DNA of 64,000 nt, taken from assembly GCF_002868735.1 (NCBI RefSeq), contig NZ_CP025611.1, positions 490,501 to 554,500 of the forward strand, given 5' to 3'. Every line of letters starts with the position of its first letter. The first letter of the stretch is position 1. The notes under the pieces were generated by a model. It worked only from the letters and a program-made list of their open reading frames with translations, made no database searches and was not told the origin of the DNA. Shown in pieces: positions 9,914 through 18,361 of the stretch. The translations under genes and the position numbers were made by a program. This stretch comes from Niveispirillum cyanobacteriorum (GTDB lineage: Bacteria; Pseudomonadota; Alphaproteobacteria; Azospirillales; Azospirillaceae).

Positions 9914-11125
9914 TCAGGATGGGGTGGGATCCTGCAATTCCGCTGTCAGCTCCGTTGTCAGCATGGAGGACAGCAATTCCGGCGCCTGCCGTGCGCGCTT
10001 ATGCTCGTACATGCTGCTGTCGGCCCGGCGCAGCAGGTCCTCTGCGACCTCCCCATGCAACGGCGCCAGCGCTGTTCCCATGCTGACCCTGATATCCACG
10101 CTGCCCTGGTCCAGCAGCAGCGACCCCTCCACAGCCTTGTGCAGACGACGCGCCACGGTTTCCAATGCTGCCGGCTGCTCCAGCCCCGGCAGCAATACGA
10201 CAAACTCGTCCCCGCCGATGCGGGCCGCCAGATCCTGCGTCCGCATGTCCTGACGCAACCGGTCGGCCACCGCCATCAGGACAGCATCGCCGACGGCATG
10301 ACCCCAGCGGTCATTGATCGGCTTGAACCGGTCGAGGTCGAAATAGACCAGGCCCAGCAGATCACCGGTCCGTGACCGCTGCGCCAGGGCGCGGATCAGT
10401 TCCTGTTCCAGGGCGCGGCGATTATCCAGGCCCGTCAGCGGGTCGATCAGCCCTGTCAGGATCACCTGCCGTTTCGCCTCGGCATTGATCGATAGGATCA
10501 GGCCATAGAGGGTGCCCAGGCAGCACATGGCCACGCCACCGAACAGCGCGAAATTGAACGATCGGCTGCCCATCTCCGTCCAGCCCTGAGTGATGGCCCC
10601 TGCCAGCCCCCAGCGGGCCAGGTAGATCGCGGCTTCGGCCAGCAGATAAAAGGCGGCCATGCCATGGGCCAGCCGTTGATGCGGCGCCATGCGCCACAGC
10701 ATGCCCCCGGCCGCTCCGGACAGAAGCAGGGCCGCGACAGCATCATGAAACAGGTAACGCGCGATGTCGTTGCTGCGGTTCACATAAGACAGGGTGACGA
10801 CAATCACCATGACCAGCAGCATCCAGGGCAGACGTAGCCGCCCCTGGCCGATGCCCCGGAACCGCAATGTTCCTTCCAGCAGCAACAGCATGCCACCCAG
10901 GTTCATGCTGTTATTATAAACGGTGAAGAAGGGGTCGTTCAGGACACCCATATTCACAAACAGGCTGGGCAGCCAGCCCAACATGAAGGCCGATTGCGAT
11001 GCCACCCAGAAGCGAAGGCCCGGCATTCCGGCATGAATGCGCCATACGATGATGATGGCGATGCTGTTGATCAGGGCGACAGCCCCGATCAGCGTGGACA
11101 GAGTGAAGAATTGCTGTGTCGTCAT
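9914..11125 (-). CDS. Membrane diguanylate cyclase (GGDEF), paralogue of the neighbour
   Basis: 403 residues from MTTQQFFTLSTLIG; an ATG five codons upstream is also possible. It shares layout and many blocks with the gene at 8606-9832: six or so membrane segments (residues about 10-210), the sequence NNSMNL, the block LLLEGTLRFRG and a GGDEF domain. The active site RIGGDEFVVLLPG and inhibitory site RTQD are intact, so it should be an active, feedback-controlled cyclase. The pair most likely arose by tandem duplication. They are separated by 81 bases on the same strand and may be co-transcribed, but each could have its own promoter. Confidence 0.92.
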   Translation of the reverse strand: MTTQQFFTLSTLIGAVALINSIAIIIVWRIHAGMPGLRFWVASQSAFMLGWLPSLFVNMGVLNDPFFTVYNNSMNLGGMLLLLEGTLRFRGIGQGRLRLPWMLLVMVIVVTLSYVNRSNDIARYLFHDAVAALLLSGAAGGMLWRMAPHQRLAHGMAAFYLLAEAAIYLARWGLAGAITQGWTEMGSRSFNFALFGGVAMCCLGTLYGLILSINAEAKRQVILTGLIDPLTGLDNRRALEQELIRALAQRSRTGDLLGLVYFDLDRFKPINDRWGHAVGDAVLMAVADRLRQDMRTQDLAARIGGDEFVVLLPGLEQPAALETVARRLHKAVEGSLLLDQGSVDIRVSMGTALAPLHGEVAEDLLRRADSSMYEHKRARQAPELLSSMLTTELTAELQDPTPS

Positions 11126-11219
11126 GCCCACCGCCAGCATCTTCGGCCGGTCATCCGGTCGATATCAGTATAGGCATGCAACCAACGATGTCATGGACAA
11201 ATCAGCGTCGATGCAAACA

Positions 11220-11248
11220 AAAGGCCCCGCCAATATGACGGGGCCTTT
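11220..11248 (-). terminator. Rho-independent terminator of the HTH/low-complexity gene
   Basis: A perfect 10-bp stem (11220-11229 with 11239-11248) lies 31 bases beyond the minus-strand stop at 11280. On the minus strand it is followed by TGTTTGC. The other side carries CTTTGCTTTCT, so it may act in both directions. Confidence 0.8.
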
Positions 11249-11279
11249 GCTTTCTGATCACTAACCTAAACTGCCCGGA

Positions 11280-12545
11280 TCAGCCGCGCGACTGTTGCGG
11301 TGGGGGCAGATTGGTGCGATAGGAGGGGAAGGGGATCGGGCGCAACTCTTCCTTGCGGCTGGCTGAAATCTCGATCTCCATGCGGGCAATGACCTTGCGC
11401 AGCTCATGCAACGCATCGGTCAGGCCCTGTACGCCGCCACCGGTCTGGCCCTTCCAGGCCTTATAGGCCTCGGCGCAGGCCTTGGCTGCTGCATCCATAC
11501 GCTCATCAGCGGGCGTGGTCGGCGTTTCCGCCGCTTCCAGCCGGGCCGGATTGCGCTGCTGCTGGCGATAGGGATAGACGACGTCCATCGGCCCTTCGCT
11601 GGGGGCCATGTCGACAGGCGCGCGTTCCACCCGGCCCTCGCCGCCCTGCGGACGGTCGAAGTCACGCGGGGGACGGGCTTCCAGCCGGTCGCGGCCCAGA
11701 CGCTCGCCACCAAACCGCTCACGCTGGGGGCCGGGCTGGCCCCCCTGCGGGAAGCGGGGCACATGGCCCTGGCGGCGGTCGCCATTCTGGTTGCGGTCCT
11801 GACCACGGTCGCCGCGATCCTGCAAACGGTCACCACGATCCTGGCGCGGCTCGCCCCGGAACTCACCCCGGTCAGGACGGCCCTCACGGGCTTCCTGCGG
11901 GAAACGCTCACCGCGTTCGGGACGATCAATACGCTCACCCCGCTCGGGGCGGCCTTCACGAGCATCACGTGGCGGACGGTTGTCACGCCCCTCAAACCGG
12001 CGGGGGCCTGCTTCGCCCGCACGCCCACTATCGTGATGGAACGGCGATTCACGATTCGGCTCAACCGTCGCCTCGGCAGCAACCGATGCCTCGACGGGGG
12101 CGGCGACCGGTGCCGGTGTCGCCTCAACCACCGGGGCGGGTGCCGCGGCCTGCGTCACCTCTTCGGCGATGACCGGTGCGACGGCCCGGGGTGCGCGGCG
12201 TGCACGGGGGGCCGGCTCCGCCGCGACAGGGGCAGCGATCTCTGCTACCGGCGCGGGGGCGGCGGCCACCGGTTGTGCGGGAGCCGGTGCTGCTTCCACC
12301 GTTCCCTCTTCGCCATCGCCGGTCAGGCCAGAGGCCTCCGCCTTGCGGACGATGTAGGAAATGGCGCTGGGCGTGCAGTCGAATTCACGCGCGATTGCGG
12401 ACAGGGTTGCCCCTGCCTTGTAGCGCTCAAGAATTCGGGGCCAAGCGGATTGCGGAATTCTGCCCCGACGCTTCGGGGAGTCCGCATCACCTTCATTTTC
12501 GGCGTTCAAGATATCACTCGGTTGCCAGAGAGGCTCTTGCGTCAT
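11280..12545 (-). CDS. HTH protein with long Ala/Pro and Arg/Gly-rich low-complexity region
   Basis: 421 residues with no named family that I recognise. Residues about 25-72 form a helix-turn-helix of the Hin/resolvase-like type (LERYKAGATLSAIAREFDCTP). An Ala/Pro/Val-rich linker follows (about 80-165), then a strongly charged, disordered stretch rich in RGE, RGD and RPER repeats (about 165-300). The last about 80 residues look folded and helical (ACAEAYKAWKGQTGG, then ELRKVIARMEIEISASRKEEL). The layout suggests a nucleic-acid-binding protein, with the Arg/Gly region like RNA-binding segments, but the function is unknown. A long plus-strand open frame across this gene is a composition artefact. 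The gene is monocistronic with its own terminator. Confidence 0.75.
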   Translation of the reverse strand: MTQEPLWQPSDILNAENEGDADSPKRRGRIPQSAWPRILERYKAGATLSAIAREFDCTPSAISYIVRKAEASGLTGDGEEGTVEAAPAPAQPVAAAPAPVAEIAAPVAAEPAPRARRAPRAVAPVIAEEVTQAAAPAPVVEATPAPVAAPVEASVAAEATVEPNRESPFHHDSGRAGEAGPRRFEGRDNRPPRDAREGRPERGERIDRPERGERFPQEAREGRPDRGEFRGEPRQDRGDRLQDRGDRGQDRNQNGDRRQGHVPRFPQGGQPGPQRERFGGERLGRDRLEARPPRDFDRPQGGEGRVERAPVDMAPSEGPMDVVYPYRQQQRNPARLEAAETPTTPADERMDAAAKACAEAYKAWKGQTGGGVQGLTDALHELRKVIARMEIEISASRKEELRPIPFPSYRTNLPPPQQSRG

Positions 12546-12870
12546 GCAGCGGGTTCACAGTCTGGGACAGACCCGCCGCACGTAAAAGGCTTTTGCAGGG
12601 GCCAGGGAGGGCCACGGCATGCCGATCGCAAGGGGACTGCCAGGATTTGTGAACCAAGATATGGGGGAATTGTCAGAGAATTGAAAGAGAAACTGCGACC
12701 CTGCTGCAAAAAATCGCGGCATGGGGCCCATGCCGTCATGGCTGGCGGCCGGGACCGGATCGGATTGGTAATGAAATCACAGGGCGGCAGGGCCGGCCCC
12801 ACTTGCGGGGTGTTGCGGCTTGGGGCACAGTCGCGCCCATCCAAACCCGTTACAGCCGGACCCTATCCGC
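12546..12870. other. Divergent promoter region, 325 bases
   Basis: Lies between two divergent starts (12545 minus, 12871 plus). No open frame with support and no recognisable operator. An AG-rich stretch at about 12660-12700 is the only lower-GC part. Confidence 0.4.
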
Positions 12871-13518
12871 ATGTCCTTCTTCCGTCAGGCCGTCCGCGCC
12901 ATCGGCGCTTCCGCCCTTGCTACCCTGATTGCGGCGTCGCCCGTGCTGGCCGCAGCACCCGCGTCCAAGGGGCCTTGCTATACGGTGCCGGAATTTGCCG
13001 CCGAACAGGGCATCCGTCTGCATACCGAACTGATGGTCATCGGTCTGACTTGCCAGTACCTGGATGCGCCGGGGCAGATCAGCCTGTTCAACCAGTACAA
13101 GCAGTTCACCTTGAAGCACCAGTCACGCATCCAGGACTGGGAAAAGACCCTGGTCGGCTATTTCAAGCGGACGACCAAGGGCAATGCGACCCGCGGCTTT
13201 GACAGTTTCCGCACGCGTCTGGCCAATGAAACCTCACAGCGCGCCATCGCCCTGACCACCCCGGTCTTCTGTGGCACCCATGCGCCACTGGTCGCGCAGG
13301 CCATGGCGGCCAGCCTGGCCGAGATTGAAGGCGGCCTGTCGCCGGACGCGGCGGGTGTGCGCATGGCCAATGCCCCGCGCTGTGACAAGCCGGCCCCCAC
13401 CGTGCTGATGGCCGATGCTGCGGCTGCGGCCAATGCCGCCCCGCCGCGCGCTCCGTCCGCCGGCGTCTCCGGTGCCGCCGCCGGCGCCAAGCCGAAGGTC
13501 AAGTCGAAGGCGGAGTAA
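12871..13518 (+). CDS. Secreted protein of unknown function
   Basis: 215 residues from MSFFRQAVRAIGASALATLI, a clear signal peptide ending near VLAAAPA (about residues 28-31); an earlier in-frame start would bury it. The mature part has three or four cysteines (PCYTVPEF, LTCQYL, PVFCGTHAP, APRCDK), probably paired in the periplasm. The middle (residues about 55-150) is helical. The tail is Ala/Pro-rich and ends in a basic KPKVKSKAE. I do not recognise the family. The stop codon abuts a 13-bp hairpin and a structured repeat also found near 33.3 kb. Confidence 0.75.
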   Translation: MSFFRQAVRAIGASALATLIAASPVLAAAPASKGPCYTVPEFAAEQGIRLHTELMVIGLTCQYLDAPGQISLFNQYKQFTLKHQSRIQDWEKTLVGYFKRTTKGNATRGFDSFRTRLANETSQRAIALTTPVFCGTHAPLVAQAMAASLAEIEGGLSPDAAGVRMANAPRCDKPAPTVLMADAAAAANAAPPRAPSAGVSGAAAGAKPKVKSKAE

Positions 13519-13549
13519 TGCCAACGGTCATAATTTATGACCGTTGGCA
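13519..13549. terminator. Hairpin directly abutting the stop codon
   Basis: A perfect 13-bp inverted repeat (13519-13531 with 13537-13549, loop AATTT) begins at the base after the TAA stop. It has no U-tract, so it may protect the 3' end or act with the following repeat rather than terminate by itself. Confidence 0.55.
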
Positions 13550-13622
13550 CGGCGGCGACTGCCGCCGCGCCGCACATGCGGCGTAGCCAAGCCAGCGGAT
13601 GCTGACGCCGGCGATTGAGGGG
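13548..13622 (+). repeat. Structured intergenic repeat, copy A
   Basis: Three small hairpins in a row: 13551-13566 (GGCGGC/GCCGCC), 13568-13583 (CGCCGC/GCGGCG, loop ACAT) and 13593-13604 (CAGC/GCTG, loop GGAT). A block reading CGCCGGCGATTGAGG follows. The same arrangement occurs at 33283-33362 with different stem sequences but the same GGAT loop and end block. A shorter form lies at 32494-32534. Confidence 0.7.
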
Positions 13623-13657
13623 CATGAAAGATTGACCATCGGTCAAGATTTCATGCC
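13621..13657. repeat. Long inverted repeat with symmetric GA/GA internal loop
   Basis: Arms of 9 bp (13621-13629 with 13649-13657) and 6 bp (13632-13637 with 13641-13646) are separated by GA facing GA, with the tri-loop ATC. It lies between convergent genes and follows copy A of the structured repeat. Confidence 0.6.
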
Positions 13658-13688
13658 GCTGGAATAAGGGCGAAAGCCGGGGTCTGGT

Positions 13689-14726
13689 TCAGCTGCGGTT
13701 GAACAGCCAGACCCCATCCTCCCGGCGCTGCCGCACCAGACGGCCCTGGCGTTCCAGGTGGTTGAGATGGGCCAGGGCTTCGCCGGCGGCAAAGCTCATC
13801 TGGTGGGTGTCGAGCGCACGGTTGAACATCAACCGCGTGATCTCCGCGATGGTGCGCGGCCCCTCACCACAGAAGCCGACCGCCTCATTCAATCGCTCTG
13901 CATGATGGTGGGTCAATTCATCGATGCGTCCCAGCAGGCTGCTGAACGGGCTGCCATGGGAGGGCAGGACCAGCGTGTCGGCGCGCAGGGTCCGCAGCCG
14001 CGCCAATCCGCCCAGAAATTCCGCCAGCGGATCGGCAAAGGGTTCGGCGGGCCAGACGCTGACATTCGGGCTGATGCGCGGCAGCACCATGTCACCCGCG
14101 ATCAGCACCCCATCCTCGGCACTATAGAGGCAGGCATGTTCGGGTGAATGCCCGCCAGACGTGATAATTGTCCATTCGCGATCTCCGATGCGCAACGTGA
14201 TGCCATCTGCCAGCCGGTCGAAGGTGGCGGGCACCATGGGGACGCCGCGCGCATAGGCATTGCCGCGCACTGTCAGGGCCGCCAGCATCTCGTCATCTAG
14301 CCCCATGGCGCCATAGAAACGGCGGCCCGCCTCCGCGATCTCATCGGAGCTATCCAGGCTTAGCATGCGGGCCAGCAGCCATTCCGTCCGGGTCATGCGC
14401 AACGGCGCATCGAACCGCCGGCACAGCCAGTCGGCAAGGCCAATATGGTCGGGATGGAAATGGGTGACGATCACCTGCCGTACCGGCCATCCCCGCATGA
14501 ACTCGGCGGCCACCTGTTCCCAGATGCCCCGCGTCAGGCTACTGGCCACGCCCGTGTCAATCAGGGTCCAGGCCGGGCTGCCATCGGGCATCCGGTCTTC
14601 CAGAAGCCAGACATTGATGTGGTTCAACTGAAACGGCAGGGGCAGACGCAGCCCGTGGAGTCCGGTTGCCACCTGGGTGATCTGCAGGGCCTGCGGCTGC
14701 GGCGTGGTCGGGGCCGGGTTGGTCAC
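13689..14726 (-). CDS. MBL-fold metallo-hydrolase
   Basis: 345 residues starting at a GTG (MTNPAPTT). The metallo-beta-lactamase fold is shown by LIDTGVAS and the zinc signature THFHPDHIGLADWL (HxHxDH) at about residues 110-125. Further metal-ligand candidates are GGHSPEHACLY, AGDMVLP and VLPSHGSPF. The C-terminal about 80 residues form a winged-helix-like tail (HLNHLERQGRLVRQ) as in the RNase-Z-like and LACTB2-like hydrolases. The substrate cannot be told; thioester hydrolysis or a nuclease-like role are both possible. No signal peptide is seen. It is convergent with the secreted protein gene. Confidence 0.88.
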   Translation of the reverse strand: MTNPAPTTPQPQALQITQVATGLHGLRLPLPFQLNHINVWLLEDRMPDGSPAWTLIDTGVASSLTRGIWEQVAAEFMRGWPVRQVIVTHFHPDHIGLADWLCRRFDAPLRMTRTEWLLARMLSLDSSDEIAEAGRRFYGAMGLDDEMLAALTVRGNAYARGVPMVPATFDRLADGITLRIGDREWTIITSGGHSPEHACLYSAEDGVLIAGDMVLPRISPNVSVWPAEPFADPLAEFLGGLARLRTLRADTLVLPSHGSPFSSLLGRIDELTHHHAERLNEAVGFCGEGPRTIAEITRLMFNRALDTHQMSFAAGEALAHLNHLERQGRLVRQRREDGVWLFNRS

Positions 14727-14902
14727 GGGGTGGCGGACCTTTCTTCAAAAGAATGATGTCGCGTCATGCTGCAATCAAAAGACATAGGACATGTCGCCGA
14801 TCTTTGCCATGCCGCACCGCATTGTCACCTCATGCGTGGTGGAAACCGTCATCTTTACCGATGTATTGGCGTGGCGGGACATCAAGGCCGGAGTCTGTAC
14901 CC

Positions 14903-15088
14903 ATGCATGCGCAAACGGGCACAATTGTTGAGATTGAAGAAGAACCGCTTGGACTTCTGGTGCTTACGGAGGAGGAGTTCGTGTTTCATGCCGTCCATCC
15001 AGCCGTGCAGCGGCTGCATGGCAAGCGCTTTGCCGACGGCATATCCGCAAGGCGGGAAGCCGTAAAAGCCTTTCGCAGCGCGGCGTAG
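14903..15088 (+). CDS. Small conserved-looking protein, unknown function
   Basis: 61 residues, MHAQTGTIVEIEEEPLGLLV onward, with a GGAG ribosome site about 10 bases before the ATG. It looks like a small soluble domain with a beta-rich first half (IVEIEEEPLGLLVLTEEEFVFHA) and a basic helical tail. The codon use is normal for the replicon. No family recognised. Confidence 0.5.
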   Translation: MHAQTGTIVEIEEEPLGLLVLTEEEFVFHAVHPAVQRLHGKRFADGISARREAVKAFRSAA

Positions 15089-15321
15089 AACAAACGCAAA
15101 TTCTGGTTCACCATTGTTTAGCCTTATGGGCTAGTATGTTTGTCCAGCAAGTTGCCACCTTGAGTCGGGCGCACAATTTCTGTAAGTCTGGTGTGACCGG
15201 GCTGCGCTGGCTTTTGCCTTGCTGCCCCGTGAGACAACAGATCGCCACCGGGATCCTCGCCTTATCAACCGGGTTCCGTCCGTCAAGGTGATCGCCCAAG
15301 GGCCCATAAGGAGAATGAAAG

Positions 15322-16392
15322 ATGAAACTGCACCATTTGCTGATGGGAACTGCACTGGCTCTCGTCCTGCCCGTGGCCGCCACGGCGCAGACCCTGCCGG
15401 AAGGGCCGTATATCGGGTCCCAGATCGGCGTGAGCTGGCTGCAGGATCTTGATCTGAAGACCGCCACCGCCACCAACAAGGTGAATAACAAGGAGACCAT
15501 CGCCGCCGTGTTCGAAACCGGCTATCAGTTTGGCGATGGCCTGCGCCTTGGCGTTGAAGGCGGTTATTCCATTCATCAGGTCGACACCATCAAGGGTGGC
15601 CCCGTGGGCAACCCGATCGGTGACACCACCACCTTCACCCTGATGGGTGTGGTGCAGAAGGAATTCGACGTCGGCTCGCCGTTCCGTCCCTATGTCAGCG
15701 CCGGTCTGGGCTGGGGCTGGGTTGACACGGACAATGTCGGTCCGGTGTTCTCCAACGGCTACTATTCCAACGCCGCGCAGGACAATTTCGCCTATCAGTT
15801 GGGCGTGGGCGTTGCCTATGCGCTGACCCCCGATCTGGACCTGACCTTCGGCTATCGCTACCAGGGTATCGATGATCTGAAGTTCAAGAGCGAGAACCCG
15901 CGCTACAAGAGCAACTACAACTCCCACTCCGTGCTGATCGGCGTTCGCACCGTGTTCGGTTCAGCCCCGGCGCAGCCGGTGCAGGCCACGACCGTGGTTG
16001 CTCCCCCGCCGCCCCCGCCGGCCCCCGCGCCGGCCCCGGCTCCGGCTGCCGCCCCGACCATCACCCGCAACTTCACGGTCTTCTTCGACTGGGATCGTTC
16101 GGTGCTGTCGGCTGATGCGCAGCAGGTCCTGCAGAACGTCGCCCGCGACGCCAAGGCTGGTAAGATCGTGCAGATCAATGTGGCTGGCCATGCCGACACG
16201 TCCGGTCCGACCGACTATAACCAGAAGCTGTCGCAGCGCCGCGCCGAGGCTGTGCGGGAGTATCTGGTGAGCCAGGGTCTGCCGGCCAATCAGGTTTCCG
16301 TGGAAGCCAAGGGTGAGGCGGATCTGCTGGTTCCGACCGCCGATGGCGTTCGTGAGCCGTCGAACCGCCGCGCCGTGATCGTGTTCCCCTGA
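15322..16392 (+). CDS. OmpA-family outer-membrane protein
   Basis: 356 residues with an AAGGAG ribosome site. Signal peptide residues 1-22 (cleavage after ATA-QT). Residues about 25-215 form an eight-strand beta-barrel of the OmpA/Omp25 type (YIGSQIGVSWLQ, FGYRYQGIDDLKF). A proline/alanine hinge follows (about 222-245). The C-terminal OmpA domain has the peptidoglycan-binding signature (FFDWDRSVLS, then NVAGHADTSGPTDYNQKLSQ and RAEAVREYL, ending SNRRAVIVF). It should anchor the outer membrane to the wall non-covalently. It is monocistronic with a strong terminator after a second, UUCG-capped hairpin at 16411-16437. Confidence 0.95.
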   Translation: MKLHHLLMGTALALVLPVAATAQTLPEGPYIGSQIGVSWLQDLDLKTATATNKVNNKETIAAVFETGYQFGDGLRLGVEGGYSIHQVDTIKGGPVGNPIGDTTTFTLMGVVQKEFDVGSPFRPYVSAGLGWGWVDTDNVGPVFSNGYYSNAAQDNFAYQLGVGVAYALTPDLDLTFGYRYQGIDDLKFKSENPRYKSNYNSHSVLIGVRTVFGSAPAQPVQATTVVAPPPPPPAPAPAPAPAAAPTITRNFTVFFDWDRSVLSADAQQVLQNVARDAKAGKIVQINVAGHADTSGPTDYNQKLSQRRAEAVREYLVSQGLPANQVSVEAKGEADLLVPTADGVREPSNRRAVIVFP

Positions 16393-16443
16393 TCATCTGA
16401 TCGGATGACACCTGCCGGCCCTTCGGGGTCGGCAGACGGTACG

Positions 16444-16476
16444 AAAAAGGGCCGCTATTCGCAGCGGCCCTTTTTT
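16444..16476 (+). terminator. Rho-independent terminator of the OmpA-family gene
   Basis: Stem 16449-16456 with 16463-16470, extended by A/T pairs (16444-16448 with 16471-16475), ends in T6. Confidence 0.9.
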
Positions 16477-16524
16477 ATTTGGATTATATTGATTTTTACG
16501 AGAATTTGTTTTTGTTTTCACGTG

Positions 16525-17193
16525 TCAGGCCATTGGCGCGATGCCATGTTCCATGGCCCAGATGGCGGCCTGGGTGCGGTTGCCGGCGTTGATCTTCCGC
16601 ATGGCATTCTTGAAATGCATCTTCACGGTGCTTTCCGTGATCGACAGGCGCCGGGCAATGGCCTTGTTGGAATGGCCGCTGATGACACAGGCCAGAATCT
16701 GGGTTTCGCGGGGTGATAGGTCGGCGCTGCTTGCCGTGTCGCCAGCGGTTTCGGTCTGGGGGGCTGTCGATGTCTGGGCCTGCCCCATTCCCTGCGTGGC
16801 CGTTGACGGATAGACAGCCTGCCCCATCAGGATCAGGCGTACGGCCCGCAGCACGGCGTTGAACGATGCCCCCTTTGAGACATGGCCGTGTGCGCCGGCC
16901 GACAGGCTGCGGTTCAGGGCCGGCGGCGCCAGATCAGCGGACAAGACCAGCAGTCGCGTATCCGGCGCCAGGGCGCGTAGCCGCGTCAGCGGGTCGCCAT
17001 CATCGTTACGGTCCAGGCCCGAGGGGTCAGTGATGATCAAGGCGGGCTTGGTCCCGTTGGTCAGGACCTGTTCGGCGGCGGTTAGCGAGGGCAGGGGGGA
17101 CTCCACCGCCATGCCTTCTTCTTCCAGCAAGGCGGCCAATGCCGCGCTGAACAGCTGATCATGGTCAATCAGCATCACCGATCCAGATGTCAT
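16525..17193 (-). CDS. NarL/LuxR-type response regulator
   Basis: 222 residues from MTSGSVMLIDHDQLFSAALA; a longer reading is open but lacks the right start of a receiver. The receiver (about 5-115) has the acidic pair in LIDHD, a likely phospho-acceptor in IITDPSG and the conserved lysine in VSKG. A Gln/Thr-rich linker (about 125-150) leads to a LuxR HTH: LSPRETQILACVISGHSNKA, then ESTVKMHFKNAMRKI. The cognate kinase is not adjacent. It is divergent from another LuxR-type regulator at 17524 with a similar HTH, so the two may cross-regulate. Confidence 0.9.
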   Translation of the reverse strand: MTSGSVMLIDHDQLFSAALAALLEEEGMAVESPLPSLTAAEQVLTNGTKPALIITDPSGLDRNDDGDPLTRLRALAPDTRLLVLSADLAPPALNRSLSAGAHGHVSKGASFNAVLRAVRLILMGQAVYPSTATQGMGQAQTSTAPQTETAGDTASSADLSPRETQILACVISGHSNKAIARRLSITESTVKMHFKNAMRKINAGNRTQAAIWAMEHGIAPMA

Positions 17194-17523
17194 GCCCCCA
17201 TACCCCCTGTGATCCAGCCAATTCCCATCGCCGCTGAACCAGGCGCATGTCGCATCCGACGGGAATTTTTCCCATGATTCCAAGCCTTTTGGGCCTGTCG
17301 CTGAAAGTTTGGTTAAAATACAATCGATAGATCGAGATGCGAAGTAACTGCCAAGGATAAAAGCTTCGAATTTCGATCTAATTTCATAACAGCTTGGTTC
17401 CTGAGAATAATATAAACAGATTCTCATGGAATTGAACAGAAGGAGGTTGCGAGAAGACTTAATCCGTATGAATATGTACGAGAGGTTAACACCGGGCTGG
17501 ATGCCCCTTTGCTGGAGGTCGGG
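17194..17523. other. Divergent regulator promoter region, 330 bases, AT-rich
   Basis: Clearly lower in GC than its flanks, especially 17310-17480. It contains an AAGGAGG-like box near 17440 with no start codon after it. No gene is supported. It probably holds promoters and operators for both regulators. Confidence 0.45.
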
Positions 17524-18282
17524 ATGACCATCGCCGTGCGCCGGGGCGGCAGCCCGTTACGTGTTGTGACCACGGACTCCTACGCCCGCCCTAGCGGGGT
17601 TGATGGCGTTTCCGGTGTGCGCCGCCGCTGTTTCCTGATCATCGATCCGCAGGCCCTGGTCCGTCATGGGCTGGCGCTGACGCTGGCCTCCCTGCATGAC
17701 GGGGCGCAGACATGGCAGGCCGGTACGCCGGCGGAGGCGCTAGGCCTGTTGTCGCAAGCCACCAACGTTCCCGATGTGGTGCTGATGGATGCCGATGGGC
17801 TGGGCACCGAACGGATGACCGCCATCGCCGATTTCCTGGCCAAGGTGCAGGGTGTCCCGGCTATCATCATGTCGTCTGCGTTCACCCCGGCGGAAACCCG
17901 TACGCTGCTGACGGCGGGTGCCGTCGCCTGCCTGCTGAAAAGCGATCCCAGCGCTGTTCTGGCCGAAGCGGTGGCCCTGGCCCTGACGCGCGAAGGCTAT
18001 GTCCAGATGCCCTATGGCATGCTGACCACCGCCGTCGCCGTGCCCGCGGCGGAGGATCGGGCGGACTTCGCCTCGGTTTCCCGCCTGACCAACCGTCAGC
18101 GCGATATTTTCCGCTTGCTGCTGTCCGGCTGTTCCAACAAGGAAATCGCCCGTCAGTTGGGCGTGCTGGAAGGCACCGTAAAGGTCCATGTCCGCGCCAT
18201 GATGCAGAAGCTGGGCGCGCGTAACCGCACCCAGATCGCCATTCTGGCCGCCCGCACTGGCTTCCGCGCTGAATGCGCCTGA
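17524..18282 (+). CDS. NarL/LuxR-type response regulator (second, divergent)
   Basis: 252 residues from MTIAVRRGGSP, preceded by GGAGGT four bases before the ATG. An N-terminal basic leader of about 35 residues precedes a receiver (about 38-150: CFLIIDPQALVRHGLALTLA, VVLMDADGL, AIIMSSAFTP, CLLKSDPS). The first acidic pocket residue appears as IIDPQ, so phosphorylation may be weaker than usual. The LuxR HTH is canonical (LTNRQRDIFRLLLSGCSNKE, then GTVKVHVRAMMQKL). The HTH resembles that of the divergent neighbour at 16525. The target genes are unknown. Confidence 0.9.
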   Translation: MTIAVRRGGSPLRVVTTDSYARPSGVDGVSGVRRRCFLIIDPQALVRHGLALTLASLHDGAQTWQAGTPAEALGLLSQATNVPDVVLMDADGLGTERMTAIADFLAKVQGVPAIIMSSAFTPAETRTLLTAGAVACLLKSDPSAVLAEAVALALTREGYVQMPYGMLTTAVAVPAAEDRADFASVSRLTNRQRDIFRLLLSGCSNKEIARQLGVLEGTVKVHVRAMMQKLGARNRTQIAILAARTGFRAECA

Positions 18283-18305
18283 TACGGTTTTTGGGTTGAG
18301 AAAAT

Positions 18306-18341
18306 AAAAAGGCCCGGTGGTTGATACCACTGGGCCTTTTT
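18306..18341. terminator. Bidirectional terminator between convergent genes
   Basis: A 15-bp stem (18306-18320 with 18327-18341) with one G-T pair is flanked by A5 on the left and T5 on the right. It serves the regulator at 17524 and pmbA at 18362. Confidence 0.9.
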
Positions 18342-18361
18342 ATTGGCAGATACTACTGCCT

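Noticed and set aside
11406-13202. 598-residue plus-strand open frame
   Set aside because: It runs antisense to the HTH/low-complexity gene and then out of frame through the secreted-protein gene. Its length comes from GC-rich, repeat-rich codons and it has no ribosome site or domain.
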